From positions 110,208,810 through 110,272,809 of the forward strand of contig CM070876.1 of NCBI GenBank assembly GCA_036365515.1: 64,000 bases of DNA, written 5' to 3'. Numbering within the stretch: position 1 is the first letter of the stretch; each line of letters begins with the position of its first letter. The notes under the pieces were generated by a model. It was not told the DNA's origin, searched no databases, and was given only the letters and a program-made list of their open reading frames with translations. The DNA is from Torymus aiolomorphi. Lineage: Eukaryota > Arthropoda > Insecta > Hymenoptera > Torymidae. This document shows positions 1 to 9,132 of this stretch, piece after piece. The position numbers and the translations under genes are program-made.

Positions 1-277
1 ATATATTGTTTATTCCACACACAAATTTTTTTTATAAATTTCATTTTTCCACTTATAAAACAATTTATTATCGCTGTCAAGCGCGAAACCTTCTGCTATT
101 TTCGTGTTCCGATGGTAGAATGATGTTTAAAATTTAACAATGGTCCGCGTTATACAAATTAATCAGACGTGTATATTTTTGTTTTCAATTTTGAAATACT
201 TTATTCCTAATGGAACAAATTGGCGGTAAAACCTGTGTAATTGTAAATTGTTTCAGACGCAGAAGACAAATTGTAAC

Positions 278-796
278 TATATGAGGCGTTTCACGTCAGC
301 TCTCCAGGCGCGGCGCGCGAGCGCGCAATCATGCTGTTTTCAGCTTGTGTTTGAAGGGCTAAGATGTATCTAAAAAAAATAATCCCCAAGTGATTTCGAT
401 GTATTTTTTCCTCAGCTTTCCGATGGTGCTATTAGTTTCTCAAAATTTTTCAATTCTAAGTATTTTTTTAATAATATCTCGAAAAAATCAAAAAACCCCT
501 ATGTAGGAAAAGGCTATATCCATGTAAAATTTCCTCCTCTTTCGATCTAGCAGGTCAAAAAAAATATTAAAAATATAGTTTTTGAGATATAACACGTTTT
601 ATGTTTTTTTGAGGTTAGAATTGAACAATTTTGAGAAACTAATAGTACCATCGGAAAGCTGAGGAAAAAATACATCGTAATCACTTGGGGATTATTTTTT
701 TTAGATACATCTTAGCCCTTCAAACACAAGCTGAAAACAGCATGATTGCGCGCTCGCGCGCCGCGCCTGGAGAGCTGACGTGAAACGCCTCATATA
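278..796. mobile_element. Palindromic (fold-back) element with long arms
   Basis: The segment starts with TATATGAGGCGTTTCACGTC and ends with its reverse complement. The two arms (about 278-460 and 613-796) are nearly perfect inverted copies separated by about 150 bp. The outer part of each arm is GC-rich (alternating CG/GC) and the inner part is AT-rich. There is no coding potential. This is the architecture of a fold-back or MITE-type DNA element. A TA or TATA duplication is possible at the edges, but the boundary bases are themselves palindromic, so the target duplication cannot be fixed. Superfamily is unassigned. Confidence 0.8.
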
Positions 797-1926
797 CATT
801 CTATTAAAGACTAGATTGTTTTATTTAAACAAAGCCTGTAATAGGCGTGACATATACATTTGAGAGTGTACATTTTATCTAATCGTTTTTCCGTTTTTAC
901 TTTTTGTATCAATAACTTCATATCAACTACAGCTGCTTGCAGATATTAACTACAGATGCTCTATGCCGTTCTGCTCTTCATTCGTATACCGTCAGTTGTT
1001 TGTCACATTCGTTTGCTCGTAGATGTTGCAATGTTGATGTTTTTTTAATATCGTTTTCAAAGGATACGAGCGTACGATCTAGTTTCTTGCAACGTAAGAA
1101 ATAATGAAATTGAATTATTTTTGTATTTAAACTGATTTTTTTGAATAATTGCTATCTAAAAAGTGAATATTTTCTTCTACGCAATTTCGAGATAAAAATT
1201 TTAAAGTTTAAACTTCTACGGGTTATTCTGATGTTAGGCCATATTTATATTGGCATGATAAACTCTAACATATAGATATACAAAAGTAATGCATTTACAA
1301 ATATGCCCAATCATTTGAGCCTACTGTGTCAGAATAGCCTTTTCAAAAGTTTATAATATATCAGTAAATCAACAATTCTCTTACCATTGTTTCACAATAT
1401 ACATTTTTGACATCATTTGTTTATAATTACTGAATTTTTTATAAAAATATGAGATACATAATTGTAATAGAGTTTCGTAATTAGCATGAACTTATTTTTG
1501 AGTTTGAAAATATTATTATTAGATTAATATATTACACTTACTTGAAAGTATTCCATAAAAAGGAAAATCTGCTAATAGATTTCGCGAAAATCTGCAGATG
1601 ATGCGGAAATGTAACGCAAATAAAAGTCAACATAATCGGAGCTTTGGTATTTTTTTTATTAAGATGGTGTAAGAAATGATAAAATCAACTGTCAACCATA
1701 TTTTATTGAAAATAAAAAAGTGGATGATGAAAATTATAACGGATCATTAAAAAAATAAAAATTAGAAGTATAATTTCAATTTTTATAATATTTACACAAT
1801 TATTTATAGTAAAGATACAAAATTAATGAATAATAATATATTTATAATGTGAAAAATGGAATTATTATATATGATTTTGAAAATGTGAGTATGTTGTTCT
1901 GAGGGTAGAAAGCAGTTTTTTAATTT
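797..1926. other. AT-rich intergenic stretch, nothing recognised
   Basis: About 1.1 kb of AT-rich DNA between the palindromic element and the mariner. No open frame of interest, RNA gene or internal repeat was seen. Confidence 0.6.
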
Positions 1927-1928
1927 TA

Positions 1929-3222
1929 CGAGGGTCATTTGATAAGTACCTAGCCTACAAATGAAAACACCAAAATTTTACAAAAAATAAAATTTATTTT
2001 TCAATGTAGTCTCCTTTTAGTTGAATACACTTGGTCCAGTGGTGTTCCAATTTTTTTAACCCCGTTGAAAAAAATGTTTTCTCTTGGTTTGCAAAATAGG
2101 CCTCCGTGGCGGCGATTATTTCGTTATTGGAGTGGAATCTCTTCCCGGCGAGCGAATTTTTTAGGTTCGGAAACAAAAAAAAGTCGCACGGAGCCAAATC
2201 TGGAGAATACGGTGGATGGGGCAGCAGTTCGTAGCGTAATTCGACCAATTTAGCCGTGGCGAGTGCAGAAGTGTGAGCCGGTGCATTATCGTGGTGGAAA
2301 AGCACTTTCTTTTTAGACAAATGAGGCCGTTTTTCTTCTAACACGGCGTCAAATCGGCTCAATAGTTCGGCGTAGTACTGTCCTGTGACCGTTTTGCCCT
2401 TCTCCAGATAGTCAATAAAAATCACACCTTGAGAATCCCAGAAAACAGTGGCCATCACCTTTCCGGCCGACGGGACCGTCTTCGCCTTCTTCGGAGTAGG
2501 TTCACCGGGTAAGGTCCACTGTTTTGACTGCTCCTTGGTCTCTGGAGTGTAGTAGTGAATCCATGTTTCATCGACGGTCACGTAACGACGCAAAAACTCT
2601 TTTGGATTGCGATTAAACAGCTCCAAACACTGCTCTGAACTGGTCACACGGATGCGCTTGTTGTCTGCAGTCAGCAAACGCGGCACCCACCTTGCTGACA
2701 GCTTCCTCATGCCTAAAATCTCATGTAGAATATGCTACACGCGTTCTTCTGAGATGCCTACTATCGCAGCTATCTCGTGCACCTTTAATCGGCGGTCTGA
2801 CAAAACGATATCGTGTATTTTTGTCACGTTCTCCTCCGTAGTGGCTGTTTTCGGAGCACCTGGGCGTGGATCATCAAAAACCGACGTACGACCACGTTGA
2901 AACTCGTTATACCAAAATTTAACGGTCGCCATCGAAGGAGAAGCATCCCCATACACTGCATCCAAGCGTTCTTTAATTTCACTGCGCGATTTCCCTTCCA
3001 AAAACAAGAATCGAATCACCGTCCGATATTGTTCTTTCTCCATTTTTTCAAAAATCAACGGACACATTTGCTTTCACACGCTCTCAAAAATAAACTACAA
3101 CTCCGATCCGGCTGAAATTTCGTCTGTAACCGTTTACAGGAAGATACTGCACTGTAGTGTATTTCTGGTGCGATAGTGGCACCATCTGGCGATGAGGCTA
3201 GGTACTTGTCAAATGACCCTCG
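1929..3222 (-). mobile_element. Complete mariner transposon with TIRs
   Basis: The 1294-bp element is bounded by 27-bp terminal inverted repeats, 1929-1955 and 3196-3222, beginning CGAGGGTCATTTGATAAGTA and differing at one position. TA dinucleotides flank it at 1927-1928 and 3223-3224, the target duplication expected for Tc1/mariner elements. It holds one transposase reading frame on the minus strand. Size, TIR length and TA target all match canonical mariners. Both ends are intact, so the copy could in principle be moved by a transposase supplied elsewhere. Confidence 0.95.
1994..3043 (-). pseudogene. Mariner transposase, interrupted by one stop codon
   Basis: The frame runs from the ATG at 3043 (residues MEKEQYR) to a stop at 1994, about 349 codons, the usual mariner length. 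An upstream in-frame ATG lies at 3067, but 3043 matches the family start better. The N-terminal half carries the helix-turn-helix DNA-binding region. The C-terminal half has the catalytic triad: Asp in VDETWIHYY, Asp in HHDNAPAHT and Asp in APCDFFLFP. Exactly 34 residues lie between the second and third (DD34D). One in-frame TAG, about 24 bases upstream of the GMRKLSARW motif, splits the frame into an N-terminal part (to 2735) and a C-terminal part (from 2710). No frameshift is needed to join them. The family excises and reinserts DNA at TA. This copy is probably inactive or only just inactivated. Confidence 0.93.
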
Positions 3223-3224
3223 TA

Positions 3225-3769
3225 TATCTTAAAATATTACTTTTTTTTTAAATAAAATAAGTGTCAAATAACAACTAATTTCAATAATAAGAAAAAATAT
3301 GCAAATATTAAATATTAATGAATTATTAAATCATTGAAAAAAAAGTATAATGAATAAACATATTTTATATTTAAAATATATACTATACACATAGGAAAGA
3401 TACATTAATTTGGAGGAAGCTAGGTGTTTTACATAGGAAATGATTTTTTTCATAATTTGCTCAGGATGTTTTCTTCGAGAAATAGAACGCGAAAGAGTAG
3501 CGCAACGGCTCTCCTGCGCGCGGGACGTCGCGCGGCACGGCATGATTCATTTTGCTTTCGATAGGTGGCTTTCATATCGGAATTTTCTATCAGTATGTGA
3601 ATCGTCACGTCGAAAGCATATAATTGCAATGAGTTTTCATCTTATTCCCCTTCGAAATTTTTTCGAATTTCTGTCAATACAATCAAACTTGGATTTCATA
3701 GTGTCTTTCGTGTATTTGATGATTAAATCATCGGTAACTCTTTGTTTCGTTATTTCTTTCGTTTATTGT
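3225..3769. other. AT-rich spacer with a short GC-rich patch
   Basis: No supported gene. A GC-rich stretch near 3490-3545 has CpG-rich composition and resembles other short GC-rich patches in the window. Open frames across it show no protein-like features. Confidence 0.5.
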
Positions 3770-4169
3770 AGCAACTAAAGTGGATTCAACTTGGAAATTA
3801 AAATGCATAAATCATTTAAATAAAAATAATCACCCTTCATATAAAATAAAAGATTTGTATCGACTTTCTAACATCTTTAAGAAGCGCACATCTCTTAGTA
3901 CCAGAAAAAGCAAAAATTTGTTCTGTCAACGCCAAATTTACAAACATAAATCAAGTTCACCTCCAGCTGATGCTAAAAAAACTAAAATAGTGTGTAACGA
4001 TGAGTATCATAAAGCTGGTGTTGCAGTTCTTGAACAAATAAAAAAAAAAATTTCAGAATCAACAAATAAGCAAGAGAGAATTCAGTTATTAACTCTTGCG
4101 CCTGAGTTTTGGTCTCGTAGGGACTTAAGGGGGTGTCAAACTCAATTCTGCGATTTGACCGACCCATAG
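3770..4169 (+). CDS. Possible exon or fragment of unrecognised lysine-rich protein
   Basis: A TTTATTGTAG acceptor-like sequence precedes an open frame starting near 3770 and running to a stop at 4169. The product is basic (many Lys, Ser and Asn). Its last third (EQIKKKISESTNKQ then LLTLAPEFWSRRDL) looks like a conserved motif seen in dispersed uncharacterised animal proteins, in which a sequence like LTLxPxSWS precedes a DNA-binding-like region. The similarity stops after SRRDL. The final 15 residues read into what looks like repeat DNA, so either the exon ends near 4130 or the gene is truncated. The family link is from memory and is weak. Confidence 0.3.
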
Positions 4170-4260
4170 GTCGGCAAAGTAGGAAGTACATAATATTAAT
4201 GAAATATTACACAAGCGCCATCTCTGGAAAATCCCAATTGATTTCAACATAGATGGCGCT
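4160..4260. repeat. Two short inverted repeats
   Basis: A small hairpin CCGACC-CATA-GGTCGG sits near 4160-4175. A second inverted repeat, AGCGCCATCT at 4214-4223 with AGATGGCGCT at 4251-4260, has a 27-bp loop. They are probably remnants of a small non-autonomous DNA element at the end of the preceding frame. Confidence 0.45.
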
Positions 4261-4345
4261 ACATATTTCAAAAATATTAAAGATCTTTAGTATTATTATA
4301 CTATAATAATAAACATCTGTATTTTCTATTGTTAAAATCAAAATT

Positions 4346-4866
4346 TACGTATTTCGCCTATACGCATTTTTTATTGTAAAGAGATATGCGTATTTCGTCT
4401 ATACGCATTCTATATTCCAAATGAGTGTGCGTATTTTGTCTATACGCATTTTTTATTATAAACAATTGTACGTATTTCACGTATACGTATTTCCTTTTAT
4501 AAATAATTATGCGTATTTCACGTATACGTATTTCCTTTTATAAATAATTATGCGCATTTTGCGTATACGCATTTTTTATTGTTAATAATAGTGCGTATTT
4601 CACATATACGCATTTTTATTACAAATAATTGTGCATATTTCGCCTATAAGCATTGTCTTTTACAAATTATTGTGTTTATTTCGTCTATACGCATTTTCTT
4701 TTATAAATAATTATGTGTATTTCGCTTATACGCACTTTTCAGTGTTAATAATCGTGCGCATTTCGCCTATACGAATTTTATTATAAATAATTTTGTATAT
4801 TTCGCCTATACACATGTTCTATTATAAACAAATATGCGTATTTCGCCTATACACATTTCTTATTAT
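4346..4866. repeat. Hairpin-motif array, block 1 (about 41-bp period)
   Basis: About 13 tandem units with a period of 40-42 bp. Each contains a degenerate copy of TGCGTAT-N7-ATACGCA, which can form a 7-bp stem with a 7-base loop whose centre usually reads TTCGCCT. An AT-rich linker follows (TTTTTATTATAAATAATT-like). Many substitutions keep the stem complementary or change only one arm. There is no coding content. The same motif recurs at 5385-5715 and in a large array at 55140-57430. Confidence 0.9.
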
Positions 4867-4974
4867 AATGAGATGCAGGTTAGTCACTTTACTATAGTCT
4901 CAGTTATTATTTACATTTCAAAATTCAGGACGTCGCCTCGTATGATTGCAACTGCAATCCTAAAAATGGATACC

Positions 4975-5365
4975 CGGTTTTTGTGTCCAGGTGAAAGGTT
5001 TAGCTGTTCCAGACGGCCGATAATAGAGTGTAGGTGATGCGCTCCGAAGATTTTTGTGTCCAGGTGTCGGGACAGATCGGATGCGAGGTCTAGGCGTTCC
5101 AGGTGGCCGATGATGGAGTTTACGTGATGCGCTCCGTAGGTTTTTGTGTCCAGAGGCCAAAACAAATCGAATGCAAGTCTAGGTGTTCCAGATGGCCGAT
5201 GACGGAGTCCGGGTAGTGCGCTCCGTAGGTTTTTGTGTCCAGGTGAAGGGAGAGATCGGATACGAGGTCTAGGTGTTCTAGATGGCCGATGATGGAGTCC
5301 GGGTGATGCGCTCCGTAGGTTTTTACGTCCAGGTGTTGGTACAGGTCGGATGCGAGGTCTACGCA
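4975..5365. repeat. 90-bp GC-rich minisatellite inside the hairpin array
   Basis: Just over four tandem copies of a unit of about 90 bp, starting near 4975, 5046, 5139, 5227 and 5317. Each begins TTTTTGTGTCCAGG and later contains GGCCGATGA and GATGCGCTCCG. The first copy is shorter and the last is cut off where the hairpin motif resumes at about 5362. The period is a multiple of three, so a minus-strand frame of about 165 codons stays open across it. That frame has no start context or homology I recognise and is treated as a by-product. Confidence 0.85.
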
Positions 5366-5384
5366 TTTTTACATTATAAAAAAT

Positions 5385-5715
5385 CATGCGTATTTCGCGT
5401 ATACGCATTTTTATATATAGATGATGCCAGATGCCAAATACTTATAAGAAAGATCTAGTAATTATCCGAAGATGGCTTGTTGTTGCAAACTAGAAGTGTG
5501 TATTTCGCCTATACATTTTCAATTTTGTGCATATTTCGCCTATACGCATTTTCGATAATTCTGCGTATTTCGCTTATGCGTATTTTTACATTATAAAAAA
5601 TTATGCGTATTTCGCCTATACGCATTTTTTCATTATAAAAAATTATGCGTATTTCGCCTATACGCATTTTTACATTATAAAAAATTGTGCGTATTTCGCA
5701 TGTACGCACTTTTTA
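5385..5715. repeat. Hairpin-motif array, block 2
   Basis: This continues the TGCGTAT-N7-ATACGCA array after the minisatellite, with about six units near 5388, 5499, 5526, 5561, 5603, 5646 and 5688. Spacing is about 42 bp over the last four. Linkers again contain TTACATTATAAAAAATT-like sequence. The plus-strand frame over this block is a translation of the repeat and not a gene. Confidence 0.88.
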
Positions 5716-5814
5716 TTAGAAAAACACTTGCGCATTTCTGATTTTTATACTATTCGGGATTGTGATCCACAGTGTATCAATTTGTTTTATGCACTTCCAT
5801 GTAAAATGTTTGAA

Positions 5815-6172
5815 TTCACAGGAAAGAAATCTTTATTCGTGTACTTGACTAGATGTATGTCTTATGCAAGTACACAAATAAAGCTTTCCTGTAAAGCCAA
5901 CCATCTCATATGAAAGTATGAAAAATACATTGACACACTCAGGCTTTGAAACCCATATGGCCTACTAATCAGATTCAAAATCACATTGCCTTCGAGGAAA
6001 AACTAACTTACAGTAAAAGTCAATGTTTTTCGTACTTTTATGTGAGATGACTGGCTTTGCAGAAAAGAAACCTTTATTCGTGTTCTTGACTAACTCTATA
6101 TCATATGCAAGCACACGAATAAAGATTTCCTGTAAAGTCAACCATCTCACAAAAAAGTATGATAAAAACATT
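5815..6172. repeat. Pair of related hairpins (fold-back repeat)
   Basis: Two direct copies of a hairpin-forming unit. The first has arms at about 5820-5846 and 5869-5892 (AATCTTTATTCGTGTACTTG against CAAGTACACAAATAAAG). The second has arms at about 6060-6086 and 6108-6135. Both are followed by CAACCATCTCA and a stretch ending ACATTGA. The second copy ends directly at the 3' edge of the G-alpha-q copy, so this repeat may mark the point where that copy was cut or inserted. Confidence 0.75.
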
Positions 6173-6192
6173 GATTTTTAATGTAATTTTAC

Positions 6193-6736
6193 CGGTAGTG
6201 GGCACTCTTACACAAAGAATGTCCTGTTCTGTTTGGAGGTAGTTTGGCGCTGCAACTCGGTCTATCTCTATCAGGTAATATTTGGTAGAATTCGTCAGCT
6301 GGTAGTCTCATCTACGATCATAGCATTCCTGTATACCGGCATCTGCCCACAGATCCTTTATCGCTTGCACGTGGGGCTCCTCGAATGCTGTTACCGTTTC
6401 GAAATCGATGGCCCGCACGATTTCGGCTTTCTCTATGTTTGAAGATGACGCGTATTGAATCTTCAGGAGATCCATCACCTGTATCACGGACTGCATCGCC
6501 ATGAAGATATTTTGGTACACCAGCTTGATAAACCCCCGCTTATCCTCGTCCGAGTAGCCGGAGCCATGGATAATTCTCATCTGTTTGATGAATGTGGACT
6601 TGTCGGATTCACCAGTACCCAGCAGCAGGAGTTTGAGCTTGCGACGTGCATCGCGCTTGTCCCGCCTGAGCTGGCGCTCGATCTCCTGGTTGATCCTCTT
6701 CTGCTCCTTGGCCTCTTTCGACAGACAGCACGCCAT
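6193..6736 (-). pseudogene. Intronless, 3'-truncated G-protein alpha-q copy
   Basis: Minus-strand homology to the G-alpha-q subunit, which couples receptors to phospholipase C-beta. It starts at the ATG at 6736 ([14 protein letters not shown]) and runs without introns to the switch I region (RVPTTG) near 6193, about 181 of the usual 353 residues. Two lesions disable it. The P-loop reads GTGESDKS, so the invariant Gly45 is Asp. A TGA replaces an Arg codon at codon 143, in the segment that normally precedes YQLTDSA. The last 40 residues also carry several substitutions at conserved sites. The coding match ends at a G|GTAAAAT step and hairpin repeat begins just beyond. It is probably a processed or TE-captured copy. 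A genuine donor site at that point is the alternative. Confidence 0.88.
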
Positions 6737-7560
6737 GGTGACGGGGGCGACACGAGGGGTAGCGGGCGCCCTGGCTCGTCCACGGCACAGCGGTGCACAC
6801 CACACAGTCGACGCTATCGCCGACGACTTTCTCTCTTCCTCACCGGTGGTGATGTAGTGTGCAAGGACGGCGACAGAGTTACACTCACACTACTTACACA
6901 CACTTAAGCTGCGCGCATCTTGGTTACCTCGGAGAGCGGCCGAGTACAGCGGTTACGACGGCAATAATGCTACTGCTGTCTTTACTAGAGGATCAGAGAC
7001 GACGCATCCGCACTGACTTGAACCTTGTCACTTTCTCGTGTACGGATATATGTATATACATGAGTGACTCTCGTGCGATGCTGGCGATGACGATGTTTAT
7101 TATTATTATTACTATTAGTGTTACTACGAAAACACTATACTTTCTAAGGAGCAACGGGCACTCCGTGTTTCAAAAGGGCGAGGACAATAAACTGCGCGTA
7201 CTGTGGAGCGGCCGTCGTCGTCATCGGCGTCGTAGCACACTTCCGAGGGTGTGTACACACGGGGGTGGCCAACTGCTGCTTGCCTCTGATACCATAGATC
7301 CTGTGGGTTTGTTGTCCCATTCTCCCTGCTGCGCACACGCCTTCCACGACGACGACGGTGATGATGATTGCTCGCGTCGTCCGCGGGCGAGGCATCTCCG
7401 CTTCTTCGGGCGGCTGCTACTGCTGCTGCTGCTATGCTACTACTACAACAAGTTTTTCTCCTCTCGAGACAGGCTGCTGCTCGTGTGCGTGTGTCTTCTC
7501 GTGAGGGGTGCCGCTTATATATTCACGTTGTGTGTGTATTCCGTTGTGTGTGTGTGTTAG
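6737..7560 (-). other. GC-rich leader upstream of the G-alpha-q copy
   Basis: About 800 bp of GC-rich, CpG-containing sequence lies directly 5' (minus sense) of the G-alpha-q start codon, with CA/TG-rich runs and GAC/GTC trinucleotide repeats near 7340-7440. The composition contrasts sharply with the AT-rich surroundings and resembles a 5' untranslated region and promoter of a housekeeping gene. It may have been copied along with the coding part. Open frames in it are composition-driven and not called. Confidence 0.5.
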
Positions 7561-7904
7561 AATTTTATATAGAAAACTTCAGGTAATGGTACGACTGTGG
7601 CACCCCGTTAAGCACATAGTTCTCGGCTGAAAGTAAATTATAATAAGATATTAAAGAATACTGCAGAAAAAAATATCAAAATAAGTAAGCTACGAACTGC
7701 AAAAGTATAAACTAATTAGAAACCTAATTTTCTGCTATTTCCCGTAAAAGGTATCCTCAGCAGCGCAAAGCCAAAGTTGCAGCGAGCGAAAAACTGAAGC
7801 TGTTTGCATGACAACAGCTGCTGAAGATCTGTCTGAATGAGCATGGTGATGAAGGCATGCGGTGTATTGCAGGCACGACTACGTAACAAGGTCGAAAGAT
7901 TAAG

Positions 7905-8277
7905 TTCTTAGTGACAAACCGCCAGAAGCAGTTAGACGCGCTGATCGAGAAAACTATAGCTATTCTTAAGGCTGAGCTGGGGCAAGGTCGCAGGGAACTA
8001 GGGCAGGTGCAGCCGAAGAGTTTCCGTGCTTCATCCCCAAGCGGCTGTTGTGACAGACCAGCGGTATGGAGCGCTATAATGATGTTTTCGAAAAAATCGA
8101 GCTGCTAGAGAGAGAGGTTAATGCGGTGGGTGACGTGAGCTCTCTGCTATCAGAGAATTGCGAACCTTTCGAGCCAGAAAAGTTCCAAATGTGCTCTGAT
8201 CTGAATCAGCTTCACATTGAGGACTGCATAAGGAAGGTTAAAGAGCAGTGTTGGGCAGAATCTGTTCGACTCCCTTA
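7905..8277 (+). pseudogene. Degenerate coding remnant, unrecognised coiled-coil-like protein
   Basis: Two plus-strand frames follow each other with a shift near 8066-8100. The first contains NRQKQLDALIEKTIAILKAE and continues to SFRASSPSGCC. The second contains MERYNDVFEKIELLEREVNA and ends QCWAESVRLP at 8277. Both are protein-like: balanced composition, heptad-like Leu/Ile spacing and acidic/basic alternation. GC content is higher than in the flanks. The shift between frames and the absence of a clear start suggest a broken gene or retrocopy. I do not recognise the family. Confidence 0.4.
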
Positions 8278-9132
8278 AGCAGCAGCGGTACGAATAGATC
8301 ACGAGTTGATCTACACCTTGGAGAAGTGTGCGATATTGATTAAAATTAAAAATTATACCAAAAAAGATTCAAAATAATAAAGATAAAAAATCTATTTTCT
8401 TGCGGAGAAAAGGTTAACTTTTTATAGAAAGCTCACATGCACTGCAGCAATATAAGTAATAATAAATATTTAAAAAAAGTAAAATAACTGATAAACTCAG
8501 TCGCCATTGATAGGAGAAAATCGACAATTTGACGAGAAATCGTCAAATCTGTCAACCCTGATGCAGCGGTCTCCTTTACCTTAATTGGAATTTTTATCAC
8601 ATAATGTTTTGATGATGATATAAGAAACTATTGATCTTTCATAGTTTACTTTAACAATATTTTGAAAAATTTCCATTCGAAACGATAAATTTATGTGTGT
8701 GTAGGAAATATTTTTTTACTCCTACGTAACCTACATTTTATTTTGTATTATTTATTTTTACTTATAACACAATATTCTATTTATGTAAAAAAAATGAGGA
8801 CTACAAATAAAAAAAAAATTATAGATGCAGGTTAGCCAATTTCTTCTGACCTCAGTAATTGTCTAAATTCAGGATATAGCCTCGAGTGATTACAAAGGCA
8901 CTGCCAAAAGCAGATATTACAAACAAGAATTAAAACTACGAAAGATTAAAAATTTAATTAAAGAACGAGCTTTACACTTTACAAAACCATAGCTTCTTAC
9001 CATAAAGACCAGTAACTGATCGCGGCTGGTGATGTAGTGAAACTGTTAAAGCAGCAACTTAAGATGATCACATCCCCAGGAGTTTTAGCCCATATAAAAT
9101 ACACGTCTCCGTCATCTGATCCCAAACAAAAA
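8278..9132. other. AT-rich spacer; contains a short repeat shared with 4866-4970
   Basis: No gene was seen. The stretch 8826-8905 (ATGCAGGTTAG, then CTCAGT, AAATTCAGGA and GCCTCG in the same order) matches 4866-4945. This short dispersed repeat lies at the edge of the hairpin array there and near the 280-bp satellite here. Confidence 0.5.

Noticed and set aside
4911..5408. 165-codon minus frame with a 30-residue repeat
   Set aside because: It is open only because the 90-bp minisatellite period is a multiple of three; no start context or domain.
4346..5715. CRISPR-like array of palindromic repeats
   Set aside because: Eukaryotic context, spacers that are themselves similar AT-rich linkers, no cas genes and drifting repeats; it is a satellite.
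6455..7560. Plus-strand frames of 70-233 codons opposite the G-alpha-q copy
   Set aside because: Composition-driven frames in GC-rich DNA, antisense to recognisable coding sequence.
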